DNA from: Planctomycetota bacterium | Lineage (GTDB): Bacteria > Planctomycetota > JAMOSO01 | NCBI GenBank assembly: GCA_027063065.1 | Contig: JAMOSO010000059.1 | Coordinates: 1-25,133 of the forward strand | DNA length: 25,133 bases | Reading direction: 5' to 3' | Part shown: piece by piece, positions 1 to 8,600 of the stretch | How the letters are laid out: each line of letters begins with the position of its first letter | Position numbering within the stretch: position 1 is the first letter of the stretch | The notes under the pieces: model-generated | Seen by the model: the letters and a program-made list of their open reading frames with translations, nothing else | The model's database searches: none | Told to the model about the DNA's origin: nothing | Translations under genes and position numbers: made by a program

Positions 1-38
1 AAAAGTAACAAGATTAATGATTTCTTAATTTTCACCAT
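1..38 (-). CDS. Start of an exported protein, truncated by the window edge
   Basis: Eleven bases after the secretin stop, the minus strand carries a GGAG Shine-Dalgarno-like sequence (complement of 42-45) followed by ATG at 38-36 and an open frame to the window edge. The visible residues are MVKIKKSLILLL: a basic N-terminus followed by a run of Leu/Ile, the look of a signal peptide or membrane anchor. The GTG at codon 2 has a slightly better distance from the GGAG and could be the true start. Close spacing and shared strand suggest it is the last visible gene of the pilM-secretin operon. Only 12 residues can be seen, so nothing can be said about function. Confidence 0.55.
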   Translation of the reverse strand, partial: MVKIKKSLILLL

Positions 39-49
39 AAACTCCAATA

Positions 50-2839
50 TTAAAGTTTAGCTTCTTCTTCTTCAAAAAGAATCACACGTCCATGAACTAA
101 GATAATAAGATTTTCATTTTCATCAACATCTGTTCTTGTGGAAAATAAACGCCCCAAAAATGGAATATTAGATAAGAAAGGTACTCCAGAACTTCCCTTC
201 ATACGACGGGCAGTCATTTTTCCTCCAACTGATAAAGTACCTCCATCAGGTATAGTAACTGTCGAACGTACTTTTCTAATTGAAAGCTCTGGTAGTTCAA
301 TAGGATAACTAACCGAATGTGAAACCACGTTACCATCGCTATCAACTTCCTCAGGAGTAGTTATAAGAATAGTTCTAATTTGCTTTTCTTCTGCTACACC
401 AGGACGCAATACCATGGTAATATATTTTTTATCAGCTGAAATAATTGGCCGTATATCAAAAACCACACCTACTTGATAATTTTTAACCTCAGGATCCCAA
501 GAATTTTCTTCTACTGTATAATCAGCAATATATGATTTTTGATCGGCTACCATTATATGACCACGTTGCGTATTAGCCAAAGTGATTCTAGGAGAAGATA
601 AAACCGTTCCTTTGCCATTTTTTTGTAATGCCTGTAACATAAAATTTAATTGTGGCATATTTAAAAACTGATAAGCAAAACCAAATCCTCCTGTTTTACT
701 TAACTGTGAACCTTGCACAAAAGATTCGTTTGCATTCCACATAATCATAGTTTCATTACTATCAGCATCTATATAACCTGGACTTTGAGCGTCTTGCCCC
801 CAATTTACACCTATTTCTTCCAAGAAATCTTCGCCTATGGTAATAAAACGACTTTCGATATTCACCTGCATAGATTTTGCACGACGGAAAAATGCTAACA
901 ACTCTTCTATTTGCTTATGAACTGAAGGTTTTTGGCTTACTAATAATTTGCCATTATGTTCTTCAATGGTATTGTTTTCGCCCCAAGTATCACGAGAAAC
1001 ATTATTTTGAATTAACTCGGCAATATCACCTATTGAAACAGATTCCGCTTCTCCCTCACCAAACTCAACCGTTCCTCCATCATCATCTCCTGTACTTAAT
1101 GAAACATCAGGACCTGGAAAATCTTGCAAAGCTAAGGTTAAATCACGAATATCATATAATTTTAAAATAGCATCACCTTCTACGTCTGTAGAAATAAACA
1201 ATGCCTGATCACGCATTGTACGTTTTAAATTAGCTAATTTTAAAACCCAATCTAATGCCGTATTGGCGGGCATATCACTTACTTGTAAGGTAATTGGGAT
1301 TTCTCGCATCTCACCACTATCTTCATCAATCAAAGCATTTTGATCTAAAATAATATTAACTCCAGTAGCTACTCTTAAAAAATCAATTACTGCCGCAATT
1401 GGAGTTTGTTCAAAATTAAAAGTAACAGGCGATTGCATTTTTTGATCGATTTGAATAGCCCATGCTTCTTTATCAGTTTCGTCGATATCCTCTGAACTAC
1501 GCTGACTAATTACATCCCAATCATCTGGATATACCAAAACCTTATCCCAAGGAATGGCCGATTCACGTACCTTTTCTATACTCAAACGATGCTTTTGATC
1601 ATGTAAAACTTCATTCTTTTTAGCTAGTGCTCGATAACCCTCATCAACTGAGATTTTAAGTAGCTTCTCAGCACGTTGATTACCAGGATCTATACCCAAT
1701 ACCTTCATAGAAAGGTTTTGTGCTTTTTCAAAATCACCAATTGCAATAAATTCGTCTATCCTAGACAACAACTGTTCGACTCGTAAATTATGCGACTTTT
1801 GTTCTAACAAGTACTTTTGCTGAGCCAATTCTTTTGCCTGCTCAATTTGTAATAATTCCTGTTGTTCTGTATTTTTTACTAAATTAGTATCGATTTCACG
1901 GGATAATGCTTCAGCGCGTTGACGCAAATCTATCATGCTTGCACCATAATCTGCTGGCAACCATTTTAAACGTTCTTTAACTCTGTCCACATTCTTTTTA
2001 CTTTGTACCAAATTACCTTGACGGCGCAATACTATAGCCTTTTCAAGATCGCGTTCCAATTCCATCTTAATTTCTTGAATTCTAACACGTTTTTCTTGAA
2101 CCACCCATTCTTGAGTTGTTTTAACCCTGTCCATACCTTCTGCACCCAAAAGAGCATCTGTACGAGCTAAATAATCACGCGCTTCATCATTTGAACCATC
2201 CAACCTTACAGCTTTTCTAAATTGCTTACGGGCATCTTCATATTTAAAACTCTGATATAATTTTTTACCCGCTTCAGTAAAATGTTTTGATGCTATAATG
2301 CTAGACTGTTCATTAACACTTCTCATTCCAGCTAATGCTTCTAAACGCTCCAATACAGCAGTATTTTTTAAATTGTCTTTACCGTTATCAACTTTTACAC
2401 CTTCTGAAACAGTCTCTTTTTGTACGCGCAGCTGCTGTACATTGTTAGACCTAGTTGCTGTATGAACACCTGCTCTTTTTGTCTCAAGACTTTGATTGTT
2501 TTTGCTACGAGATAAAATAGATATTCTAGATTTACTCGATACTTCCGCATGATGACGACGTCCAAGAGTAGGTACCTCATCAGGTGCAACATCTGCCTCA
2601 GGCACAGAAACAATATCAGCCTGATTTTTAGTTTCAGTCTCAGCCATCTTAACAGACTGGGCAGATTGGACTTCAACATTACTACTTGGCACTTTACTTT
2701 CTGCACTATGCCAAAAGAAAAGCCCACTTTCCGCCGATGCTTCTGCAACATCAGACTTCTGAGCCTGTTCATTTTTTTGATTTCCCATACAACCAATAAC
2801 TAAACTAGCTGTAACTAGAAAAAGACTCCATTTTTTCAT
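50..2839 (-). CDS. Lipoprotein secretin (PilQ/GspD family, Amuc_1098-like)
   Basis: Outer-membrane secretin, expected to form the multimeric channel of a type IV pilus or type II-like system. The ATG at 2839 is chosen because it sits 8 bases after GGAG and gives a clean lipoprotein signal (MKKWSLFLVTASLVIGC, lipobox VIGC, Cys17); in-frame starts upstream give a poorer leader. Numbering from this start (929 residues): Ser/Gln/Lys-rich linker about 18-160, TPR-like repeat about 180-230, charged coiled-coil stretch about 240-350, second TPR-like unit about 355-395, STN/N0-type domain about 470-545, a secretin N-domain about 555-650 with an Asp/Gly/Glu-rich insertion near 583-600, and the secretin core about 660-920. 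Core landmarks are TVLSSPRITLAN and the family signature VPFLSNIPFLGRLFS. The family and the neighbours (PilM, PilO-like) agree. Which appendage it serves cannot be read from sequence. Confidence 0.9.
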   Translation of the reverse strand: MKKWSLFLVTASLVIGCMGNQKNEQAQKSDVAEASAESGLFFWHSAESKVPSSNVEVQSAQSVKMAETETKNQADIVSVPEADVAPDEVPTLGRRHHAEVSSKSRISILSRSKNNQSLETKRAGVHTATRSNNVQQLRVQKETVSEGVKVDNGKDNLKNTAVLERLEALAGMRSVNEQSSIIASKHFTEAGKKLYQSFKYEDARKQFRKAVRLDGSNDEARDYLARTDALLGAEGMDRVKTTQEWVVQEKRVRIQEIKMELERDLEKAIVLRRQGNLVQSKKNVDRVKERLKWLPADYGASMIDLRQRAEALSREIDTNLVKNTEQQELLQIEQAKELAQQKYLLEQKSHNLRVEQLLSRIDEFIAIGDFEKAQNLSMKVLGIDPGNQRAEKLLKISVDEGYRALAKKNEVLHDQKHRLSIEKVRESAIPWDKVLVYPDDWDVISQRSSEDIDETDKEAWAIQIDQKMQSPVTFNFEQTPIAAVIDFLRVATGVNIILDQNALIDEDSGEMREIPITLQVSDMPANTALDWVLKLANLKRTMRDQALFISTDVEGDAILKLYDIRDLTLALQDFPGPDVSLSTGDDDGGTVEFGEGEAESVSIGDIAELIQNNVSRDTWGENNTIEEHNGKLLVSQKPSVHKQIEELLAFFRRAKSMQVNIESRFITIGEDFLEEIGVNWGQDAQSPGYIDADSNETMIMWNANESFVQGSQLSKTGGFGFAYQFLNMPQLNFMLQALQKNGKGTVLSSPRITLANTQRGHIMVADQKSYIADYTVEENSWDPEVKNYQVGVVFDIRPIISADKKYITMVLRPGVAEEKQIRTILITTPEEVDSDGNVVSHSVSYPIELPELSIRKVRSTVTIPDGGTLSVGGKMTARRMKGSSGVPFLSNIPFLGRLFSTRTDVDENENLIILVHGRVILFEEEEAKL

Positions 2840-2883
2840 TTGCATATCTCCAAACAAGCATCAAAAGCCACAAAGGAATTAAC

Positions 2884-2911
2884 ACTATAGTGATTGACTA
2901 AAGAAGGGCAA
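2884..2911 (-). promoter_or_regulatory. Possible internal promoter before the secretin gene
   Basis: The 97-bp gap between the FN3-like gene and the secretin gene is the only long gap inside this operon. On the minus strand it holds TTGCCC (2911-2906), 16 bases, then TATAGT (2889-2884). The -10 lies within a 10-bp palindrome, CACTATAGTG (2883-2892). The -35 match is weak, so this is only a candidate for independent expression of the secretin. Confidence 0.25.
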
Positions 2912-2936
2912 GATTCAAGCATAATTATTTAAGCCT

Positions 2937-4202
2937 CTACTTTAGTTCATTTAAAATATTTTTAAATTCTATCTTCTTAATTTTATACTTTTTAATTTTC
3001 TTTTTCGTTTCGTTATCTAAAACCAAAATATAGTCCAACTTCTTTTGTACTTTTATTTTTTTTACAATCTGTTTTTCTTTACCAGTAGTAGGGTCAATTA
3101 TAGTTTTTATTTGCTCTTCATCTACAAATTTTTTCTCATTAACAATATCCAACAATGTGTATCCAGATGCAAAATCTACATTCTTGCGTATATTACCTAC
3201 TTTAACTTTACGAACTGACCTGCCTCCTCGACCCACACCAATTTCTTCACCTTTTTTTGTAAAAAAACTTTTATGTACAACGTACGCCTTTTTTTCATTA
3301 CTAAAAGTATCTTCAACTGTTTCGAACTTTACAATTTCTACACTCACTCCCATAGTAGAACCACCAACATAAAAAATCTTTACAGATCGTGGAACATTAA
3401 TAGAAACAGATGGAAATTCATCAACCAAAACATCTTTGCCGTCTAAACCGCCTAACTTAACAATAGTAACTACCTTATACTGATAACGAGTGCTTGGATG
3501 AACGGTCGAATCCTCATAACGATATTCATGATGAATTTCTATCTCATCCTCTTTTTTTAACTCTTTACTACCCTTTGCTGTCTTATTTTTTTGTATTTTT
3601 TTAAATTTTGAAGCAAACTTATTTTGAGATACGCTAGGATTTTTACCCAAACTATCTTTACTAAAACTATCTTCAAATTGCTCCCACGCCTTAACTGGTT
3701 CAGAATTTAGAGCTTCGCCCCACTGACCACCAACTTTGCGTCTATACACACGATAACCAATTACGGCCTGTTTATTTTCTGGATTATCAAACCAATGCAA
3801 CTGTACCAAGCCCATCTGTACCTTTGCTGTTAATTTGATAGCACCAAATACATAACGCCTGACTACCTCCTCCTGAACAGAAAGTTTTTTCTTCTTTCCA
3901 GCTGTTGCAGGGGGTTGCTCCGGCCTAACAGCCACAGCCCAAAAATAAGCACCCTGCGCACTATGTACATCATTTTGATATTCTAAAAACTGTTTTTTAT
4001 AAGGAGCCAACACGTTTGCATCAACTCTGTTAGACTTAATCTTTTTTATAACTGTTTTAATATATTTTTGATTTGTCGCTGCCAATTGATCAATCTCGCT
4101 ATTAGTAAACATAGCTTTTAAAGCTAAGCCTAAGATCATTAAACTAATAACTAAAATGATTTTTTCGAAATGAGATAACATAAAATGTTTAAATTTATCC
4201 AT
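2937..4202 (-). CDS. Membrane-anchored platform protein with an FN3-like domain (Amuc_1099-like)
   Basis: Single-pass inner-membrane protein in the position where a PilP-type linker between platform and secretin would be expected. The start at 4202 is supported by a strong AGGAGG (complement of 4212-4217) 9 bases upstream, inside the end of the preceding gene. An earlier in-frame ATG at 4250 would overlap that gene by 47 bases without this signal. The protein has 421 residues: a short cytoplasmic tail, a membrane segment about 14-31, a periplasmic part, then about residues 135-265 resembling a fibronectin type III fold (VQLHWFDNPE, GYRVYRRKVGG, and YQYKVVTI) interrupted by a Lys/Ser-rich loop. 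The C-terminal third is very rich in Lys and Val/Ile. The gap to the upstream stop is 1 base. The family assignment comes from gene order and size; no PilP motif was recognised. Confidence 0.65.
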   Translation of the reverse strand: MDKFKHFMLSHFEKIILVISLMILGLALKAMFTNSEIDQLAATNQKYIKTVIKKIKSNRVDANVLAPYKKQFLEYQNDVHSAQGAYFWAVAVRPEQPPATAGKKKKLSVQEEVVRRYVFGAIKLTAKVQMGLVQLHWFDNPENKQAVIGYRVYRRKVGGQWGEALNSEPVKAWEQFEDSFSKDSLGKNPSVSQNKFASKFKKIQKNKTAKGSKELKKEDEIEIHHEYRYEDSTVHPSTRYQYKVVTIVKLGGLDGKDVLVDEFPSVSINVPRSVKIFYVGGSTMGVSVEIVKFETVEDTFSNEKKAYVVHKSFFTKKGEEIGVGRGGRSVRKVKVGNIRKNVDFASGYTLLDIVNEKKFVDEEQIKTIIDPTTGKEKQIVKKIKVQKKLDYILVLDNETKKKIKKYKIKKIEFKNILNELK

Positions 4203-4203
4203 T

Positions 4204-5244
4204 TTAATTATCCTCCTGCATAGCAGAGACATGTTTTCTTTCTTGTGCATTTAAATAATCTAAGCCATATAGGTTAATTGTAACTTCTACTGCCGGCTCT
4301 TTATAACGATTCATTAATTCACTTTTTGATTCTGATTTTTTTTCGCCCAATGTAGATACAATTTGCAAATCGCGGATTTTAACTATCATTGGCTCAATAG
4401 CCAATAATGCCTCTAATGTTTTTGCTACTAAAGAATACTGCATCTCTGCCTTGATAGTAACCTTAAAAAGTCTAAATCTTTTTTCAATATCATAACGCAA
4501 ACCATTGTCTACAGACAATTTAAGCAATTTTTCTATGCAATATTCTCTCTTATAAAGCCCTTCAGCATATTCACGGTTAATTTTAGAACCATCCTCAGCT
4601 GATAACCTTTCTAAAACAGGTTTTTTATCTTTTTTTAAGACCTCTAAAGGCACAATTTCCACACCATAGATTTTAACCCCTAATAAAGCCTTAACTATCA
4701 ACTCCTGTATCCAAAACTTCTTTTGGGTTAAAGGTATGTTTTCTTCTTGTATTTTACCATCTCGATAAAGATTAGCGTCAAATTCAAATGCACCTGGAGT
4801 TAAAGTGTTTTCTTCCTTATCTATACTTAGGCCAGTTTCAAAACCGGGATTTTTTTTTAATAATTCCACCAAAGCCCTTATTTCATTACCATACGATTCT
4901 TTAAAAGAGACAGGGTCGGGCAAATCATCCCTTAATGTGCCCACAGAAAATCCAAAATATTTATCTAGAGGTGCATTACGCTTTTGTAACAACTCATTTA
5001 AATCGTCTTTAATTTCAGTTAAGTGTTCAATTGTATGTTTAGCCTGATTAATCATATTTTGATTGGGTAAATTTTTAGCTTTTTTTACTTTACCGGCTAT
5101 CTGTTTTGACGACTTTGATATTTGCTTAATAGCCTTGGCATATTCATCATTATAACTTTTTATAATAGTAAAACGAACTATAACAATGACTAAAAGTATT
5201 GCCCCTGCACCAACCCAAAACCAATAACGCTTTAATATATCCAT
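4204..5244 (-). CDS. PilO-like inner-membrane assembly protein (Amuc_1100-like)
   Basis: Predicted bitopic inner-membrane protein of 346 residues: cytoplasmic MDILKRYW, membrane segment about 8-28 (FWVGAGAILLVIVIVRFTII), a Lys/Gln-rich helical stretch about 30-95 likely to form a coiled coil, then a mixed alpha/beta periplasmic part. This is the plan of PilO/GspM-type proteins, and the position between pilM and the secretin matches Akkermansia Amuc_1100. Its ATG overlaps the pilM stop by one base (TAATG), which suggests translational coupling, with GGGAG about 11 bases upstream. Near the C-terminus (about 255-335) a segment with TIKAEMQYSLVAKTLEALL and VEVTINLYGLDYL resembles the ferredoxin-like fold of PilO, by inference only. 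Sequence similarity to Amuc_1100 could not be tested here. Confidence 0.7.
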   Translation of the reverse strand: MDILKRYWFWVGAGAILLVIVIVRFTIIKSYNDEYAKAIKQISKSSKQIAGKVKKAKNLPNQNMINQAKHTIEHLTEIKDDLNELLQKRNAPLDKYFGFSVGTLRDDLPDPVSFKESYGNEIRALVELLKKNPGFETGLSIDKEENTLTPGAFEFDANLYRDGKIQEENIPLTQKKFWIQELIVKALLGVKIYGVEIVPLEVLKKDKKPVLERLSAEDGSKINREYAEGLYKREYCIEKLLKLSVDNGLRYDIEKRFRLFKVTIKAEMQYSLVAKTLEALLAIEPMIVKIRDLQIVSTLGEKKSESKSELMNRYKEPAVEVTINLYGLDYLNAQERKHVSAMQEDN

Positions 5245-7166
5245 TATTCAGAGCACTCCCAACTAACCTCAAAACGTTTATATTTCTCTGTGGTTTCGGT
5301 GGTTACACTAAACCAAGGACTCTCACGTGATCCATCCTTATCACAAACCCTAAACCACACATTTCGCGTGGAAGAAAATGTTACTGTTTCTGGGGAAATA
5401 TCAACTAATTCAACCTTTGAAAATTTAGGGCGCCCGTCTTGCTTTAACGCACTTACTATTCTCTGCTGCAACGCTTTAGTTGTAACCTGCTGAATATTAA
5501 ATTTTTTCGGCGGAGGCCTATCTATTTTAGCCACGGTAAACGCATCGCCATCATTAATTTTAGGATCTGCAAAAGTTTGTTTTTCCTGCGCAATCTCACG
5601 ACTGACTAAAATTCTACCGATAAAATTAAATTTTAGACTATGTGATCTCAAATCCATAATTTCTGTTTCTTTTTTAACTTTAACTTTTTTAGCTTTTTTA
5701 AAACCACCAAAAGAAAAACCTATTTCTTTTTCTTTCTCTTGCGCTGGATCGTCTACTTTATCTTCATCTTCTACAATTTGTTCACTTTTTAAAGATATAA
5801 ACTTAGTATTTGATTTTTTTAATAAATTCAACAAACTATTTTGAACATCCAATACCATATTACGACCTATATACATAGAGGTTAAATATTGGATTTCCTG
5901 CTGCAATGGCTCTATTTTTGTATATTCCGCTTTATAATTTTTTTCAACTTTTGACACCTTCTTTAAAGCTTTATCTATCTTCACCTTTAATTTTTTAACT
6001 TGCTTTAAATCTCTATCTACAACAACCCAACTTACCACTAATGACAATATAAAAGCAACTAGAGATAGTGCTATTATTGGACGTTTAGCTTTAAGTGCCT
6101 TGGCTTGAGCTAACGCCGGAGGCATTAAATTAATACTAGCAGTAACTTTACCTACACCTTGTAACGCCAAGCCTAAAGCAGCTGACATCTCTGCTGTTTT
6201 CTTTTGAAAATCTGATTCAGCAACAGAAGGGGCAAAATCAAAAACACTTGTCTGATTAATAGACTCTGCTTTAAAACCAAGATTATTTTGTAAATAATCA
6301 TCAAAACCAGCCAGATTTGCCGTTCCACCAACTAAAAATAATTTTTCTAAATCTAAATCACGCCAAATTGTTTTATAATATCCTAGAGAACGCTGTAATT
6401 CCCCCACAAAATCACGCCACTTTGGAGAAAGCACTCTTTGTAATTTTTCGGCCTGCTTTGATTCAGCCATACTATGTTTTAACTCTTGTGCTTCTTCAAA
6501 TGATATTTTAAATTTTTCTGATAATAAATTACTAAAATTATTTCCTGATACAGTTAATTTTCTAACGTAATACTTGCCTTTATTTACAATGATAAACTCA
6601 CAGTTATTTGCACCGATATCTACCATCACAACAGGTTTTTCATCCATAGGTTTTTCATAAGCTATAAAATTATAACTAGCCAATGAATTAAGCTGTAAGG
6701 CATCTATATTTAGATTAAACTCACTGATAACCGCCAAAAAATCGTCAATAACATCTCTTTTAATAGCAAATAAAGAAATTTCCACCTGCTCACCAGGCTG
6801 AAAATCAGACGTTACTTGATAATCCCAAACAACATCTTCTAAATCAAATGGAATTTGCTGACGAGCTTCAAAACCTACTAATTCTGCTACTTTATTTTTA
6901 GGGATAGGTGGCAATTCAAATACTTTATGCAAAGCGTTATGCCCCATTAAAGACACAACAACAGGTATAGAACCTACTTTTTTAGTATTTACTAACTCCT
7001 CTATAGCACCACGCACCTGTGAAATACGTTCTATTTTATCTTCGGTCTGCTTTTCAAACGGTATATAAGCCGTATCTAAAACAGTTACACCTGTTTTAGA
7101 CTTTTGCACACATACCGCTTTAACAGCAACGGAACCAATATCTATTCCCCAGCACTTTTGTGCCAT
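5244..7166 (-). CDS. pilM: PilM-PilN fusion, type IV pilus assembly protein (Amuc_1101-like)
   Basis: Actin-like cytoplasmic assembly ATPase fused to a membrane-anchored PilN-like part. The ATG at 7166 follows AAGGAGG (complement of 7170-7176), so it is preferred over the TTG six codons upstream. Of 640 residues, about 1-335 are PilM: phosphate-loop-like WGIDIGSVAVKAV at the N-terminus, VVMVDIGANNCEF (about 179-191) and FLVGGTANLAGFDDYL (about 277-292), all typical of the actin/FtsA fold. Residues 343-350 read ASINLMPP, the conserved PilN N-terminal motif. A membrane segment follows at about 364-383, a Lys-rich coiled coil at about 385-430, then a periplasmic part to 640 containing a Lys/Glu/Asp-rich stretch (about 465-505). 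Ordinary PilM is about 350 residues, so the extension accounts for a whole PilN. First gene of the pilus operon; likely transcribed from the promoter at 7206-7235. Confidence 0.88.
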   Translation of the reverse strand: MAQKCWGIDIGSVAVKAVCVQKSKTGVTVLDTAYIPFEKQTEDKIERISQVRGAIEELVNTKKVGSIPVVVSLMGHNALHKVFELPPIPKNKVAELVGFEARQQIPFDLEDVVWDYQVTSDFQPGEQVEISLFAIKRDVIDDFLAVISEFNLNIDALQLNSLASYNFIAYEKPMDEKPVVMVDIGANNCEFIIVNKGKYYVRKLTVSGNNFSNLLSEKFKISFEEAQELKHSMAESKQAEKLQRVLSPKWRDFVGELQRSLGYYKTIWRDLDLEKLFLVGGTANLAGFDDYLQNNLGFKAESINQTSVFDFAPSVAESDFQKKTAEMSAALGLALQGVGKVTASINLMPPALAQAKALKAKRPIIALSLVAFILSLVVSWVVVDRDLKQVKKLKVKIDKALKKVSKVEKNYKAEYTKIEPLQQEIQYLTSMYIGRNMVLDVQNSLLNLLKKSNTKFISLKSEQIVEDEDKVDDPAQEKEKEIGFSFGGFKKAKKVKVKKETEIMDLRSHSLKFNFIGRILVSREIAQEKQTFADPKINDGDAFTVAKIDRPPPKKFNIQQVTTKALQQRIVSALKQDGRPKFSKVELVDISPETVTFSSTRNVWFRVCDKDGSRESPWFSVTTETTEKYKRFEVSWECSE

Positions 7167-7205
7167 AGACCTCCTTACGACCAAATAAAAATAACTATCT
7201 CAACA

Positions 7206-7235
7206 AGTATAAACAGCTAAAGACTAAACTTTCAA
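7206..7235 (-). promoter_or_regulatory. Promoter of the pilM operon
   Basis: On the minus strand, TTGAAA (7235-7230), an 18-base spacer and TATACT (7211-7206) each match the sigma-70 consensus at 5 of 6 positions. The predicted start near 7199 gives a leader of about 33 bases carrying AAGGAGG. It lies in the 90-bp gap after trkA, where no terminator is seen, so readthrough from trkA is also possible. Confidence 0.55.
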
Positions 7236-7256
7236 GAAGATTTCAAAAAATTTAAC

Positions 7257-8600
7257 TTATCTCCACAACCGTTCTAATTGTTCAATTGCTGTTTCAGTGG
7301 CAAAAACAACTATACGCTCCTTTGCACCTAAGACTGTTTCACCAGTCGGTATCAACATCCCATCCGCTTTGCATACAGCTCCTATAATAGCGCCTTTAGG
7401 CAATTTTAAAGTTTTTAAAGCCTTACCAACTAACGGAGAATGCTCTGGCAACACTACTTCTAACGCTTCTGCCATTTGCTCTCGCATTTTATATACAGAT
7501 AAAATACGCCCTTGTCGAATCGTCTCCATGATAGTGCCAATAGTCAACAATCTAGGATTAATCAACACATCGGGGCCTACAACATTTAAAATAGGCACCA
7601 AATCTGGATTAGAAGTTACCATCATAATACGCCCATTAACATATTGGCGCGCCAATAGTGTAGTTATTAGATTTTTTTCATAATCTTTTGATACAGCTAT
7701 AAATAATTCACTAGCATCAACCCTACACTCTTTCAAAAAATTAACCTGAGTAGAATTGCCACACATTACTTGCGTGTGTGTCAACACTTCTGATGCTTGC
7801 TCACAACGCTTTATATCACTATCGATTAAAACAACTTGAGATATTTCTTTTTCTAATTCAAGCGCCAACTGAATACCAACCCCTGTTGCGCCTGAAATAA
7901 TAACCCGATTTACATCACCTACAAATCTATTAATAAGTGGTAAAAATAAAGGCAAAGCATCCTTAGGCAACAAAACAAAAATATTATCATTTGGTTTAAT
8001 TACATCGTCACCATTGGGAATGATTACCTCGTCATCACGAATGATTGCCACAACAAGAAAATGATCCATATCACATACTTTACGTATATGCCCCAATGAC
8101 TTACCAACAATAGGGGCGTCTTTTGGCACTATAAAACCACGCAATAATATCTCGCCATCATTAAAATCAAAAGCTTCATTTGCACCTGGTGTTTCAACCA
8201 ACCTAACTATACTTTGCACTGTGAGATTATCAGGATTAATAATACGATCTATTTCCTTTAATCCATCTGGCAAATCCAAGGAATTACTATTGTACTCGGG
8301 ATGCCTCACACGTGCAATTGTAACAGGATTCCCCATTTTCTTTGCCCACTGAGCAGCCAACAAATTAACTTCATCCTTAGAAGAGACTCCAACCACAACA
8401 TCGGCCTCATCAAAACCTGCTCTTAATAAATCTTTAGGACTCATTCCGTTGCCCACGGTTAAAAAACCATCAACATCACTTTTTAAATTACGGATAATTT
8501 CAGAGTCACTATCTATAAGAGTTATATCGTGTCCTTCATAGCTTAATTGCTTAGCTATTGTACTACCAACTTGACCACCACCGATAATTGAAATTTTCAT
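7257..8600 (-). CDS. trkA: Trk potassium uptake system regulatory protein TrkA
   Basis: Peripheral NAD(H)-binding subunit that gates TrkH/TrkG-type K+ channels at the cytoplasmic membrane. The 447 residues contain two RCK units: N-terminal Rossmann domain (KISIIGGGQVGSTIAKQL, with the acidic ribose-binding LIDSD near 28-32), first RCK-C about 140-220, a second Rossmann domain (VIISGATGVGIQLALEL, LIDSD) from about 230, and a second RCK-C about 365-447. This is the full two-repeat TrkA length. The start at 8600 is chosen because the Rossmann strand begins there and a TATAAT box ends 6 bases upstream; an ATG 24 bases further upstream would lie ahead of the predicted transcription start. No Shine-Dalgarno sequence is present. 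No channel subunit is found in the window. Confidence 0.93.
   Translation of the reverse strand: MKISIIGGGQVGSTIAKQLSYEGHDITLIDSDSEIIRNLKSDVDGFLTVGNGMSPKDLLRAGFDEADVVVGVSSKDEVNLLAAQWAKKMGNPVTIARVRHPEYNSNSLDLPDGLKEIDRIINPDNLTVQSIVRLVETPGANEAFDFNDGEILLRGFIVPKDAPIVGKSLGHIRKVCDMDHFLVVAIIRDDEVIIPNGDDVIKPNDNIFVLLPKDALPLFLPLINRFVGDVNRVIISGATGVGIQLALELEKEISQVVLIDSDIKRCEQASEVLTHTQVMCGNSTQVNFLKECRVDASELFIAVSKDYEKNLITTLLARQYVNGRIMMVTSNPDLVPILNVVGPDVLINPRLLTIGTIMETIRQGRILSVYKMREQMAEALEVVLPEHSPLVGKALKTLKLPKGAIIGAVCKADGMLIPTGETVLGAKERIVVFATETAIEQLERLWR

Noticed and set aside
713-1170. Plus-strand open frames opposite the secretin gene
   Set aside because: They lie wholly within a well-supported gene on the other strand, have no ribosome binding site and give low-complexity proteins with no family character.
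2395-2796. A 133-codon open frame on the same strand in another frame of the secretin gene
   Set aside because: The Ser/Gln/Lys linker region is permissive for alternative frames; the product is Leu/Arg-rich without recognisable domains.
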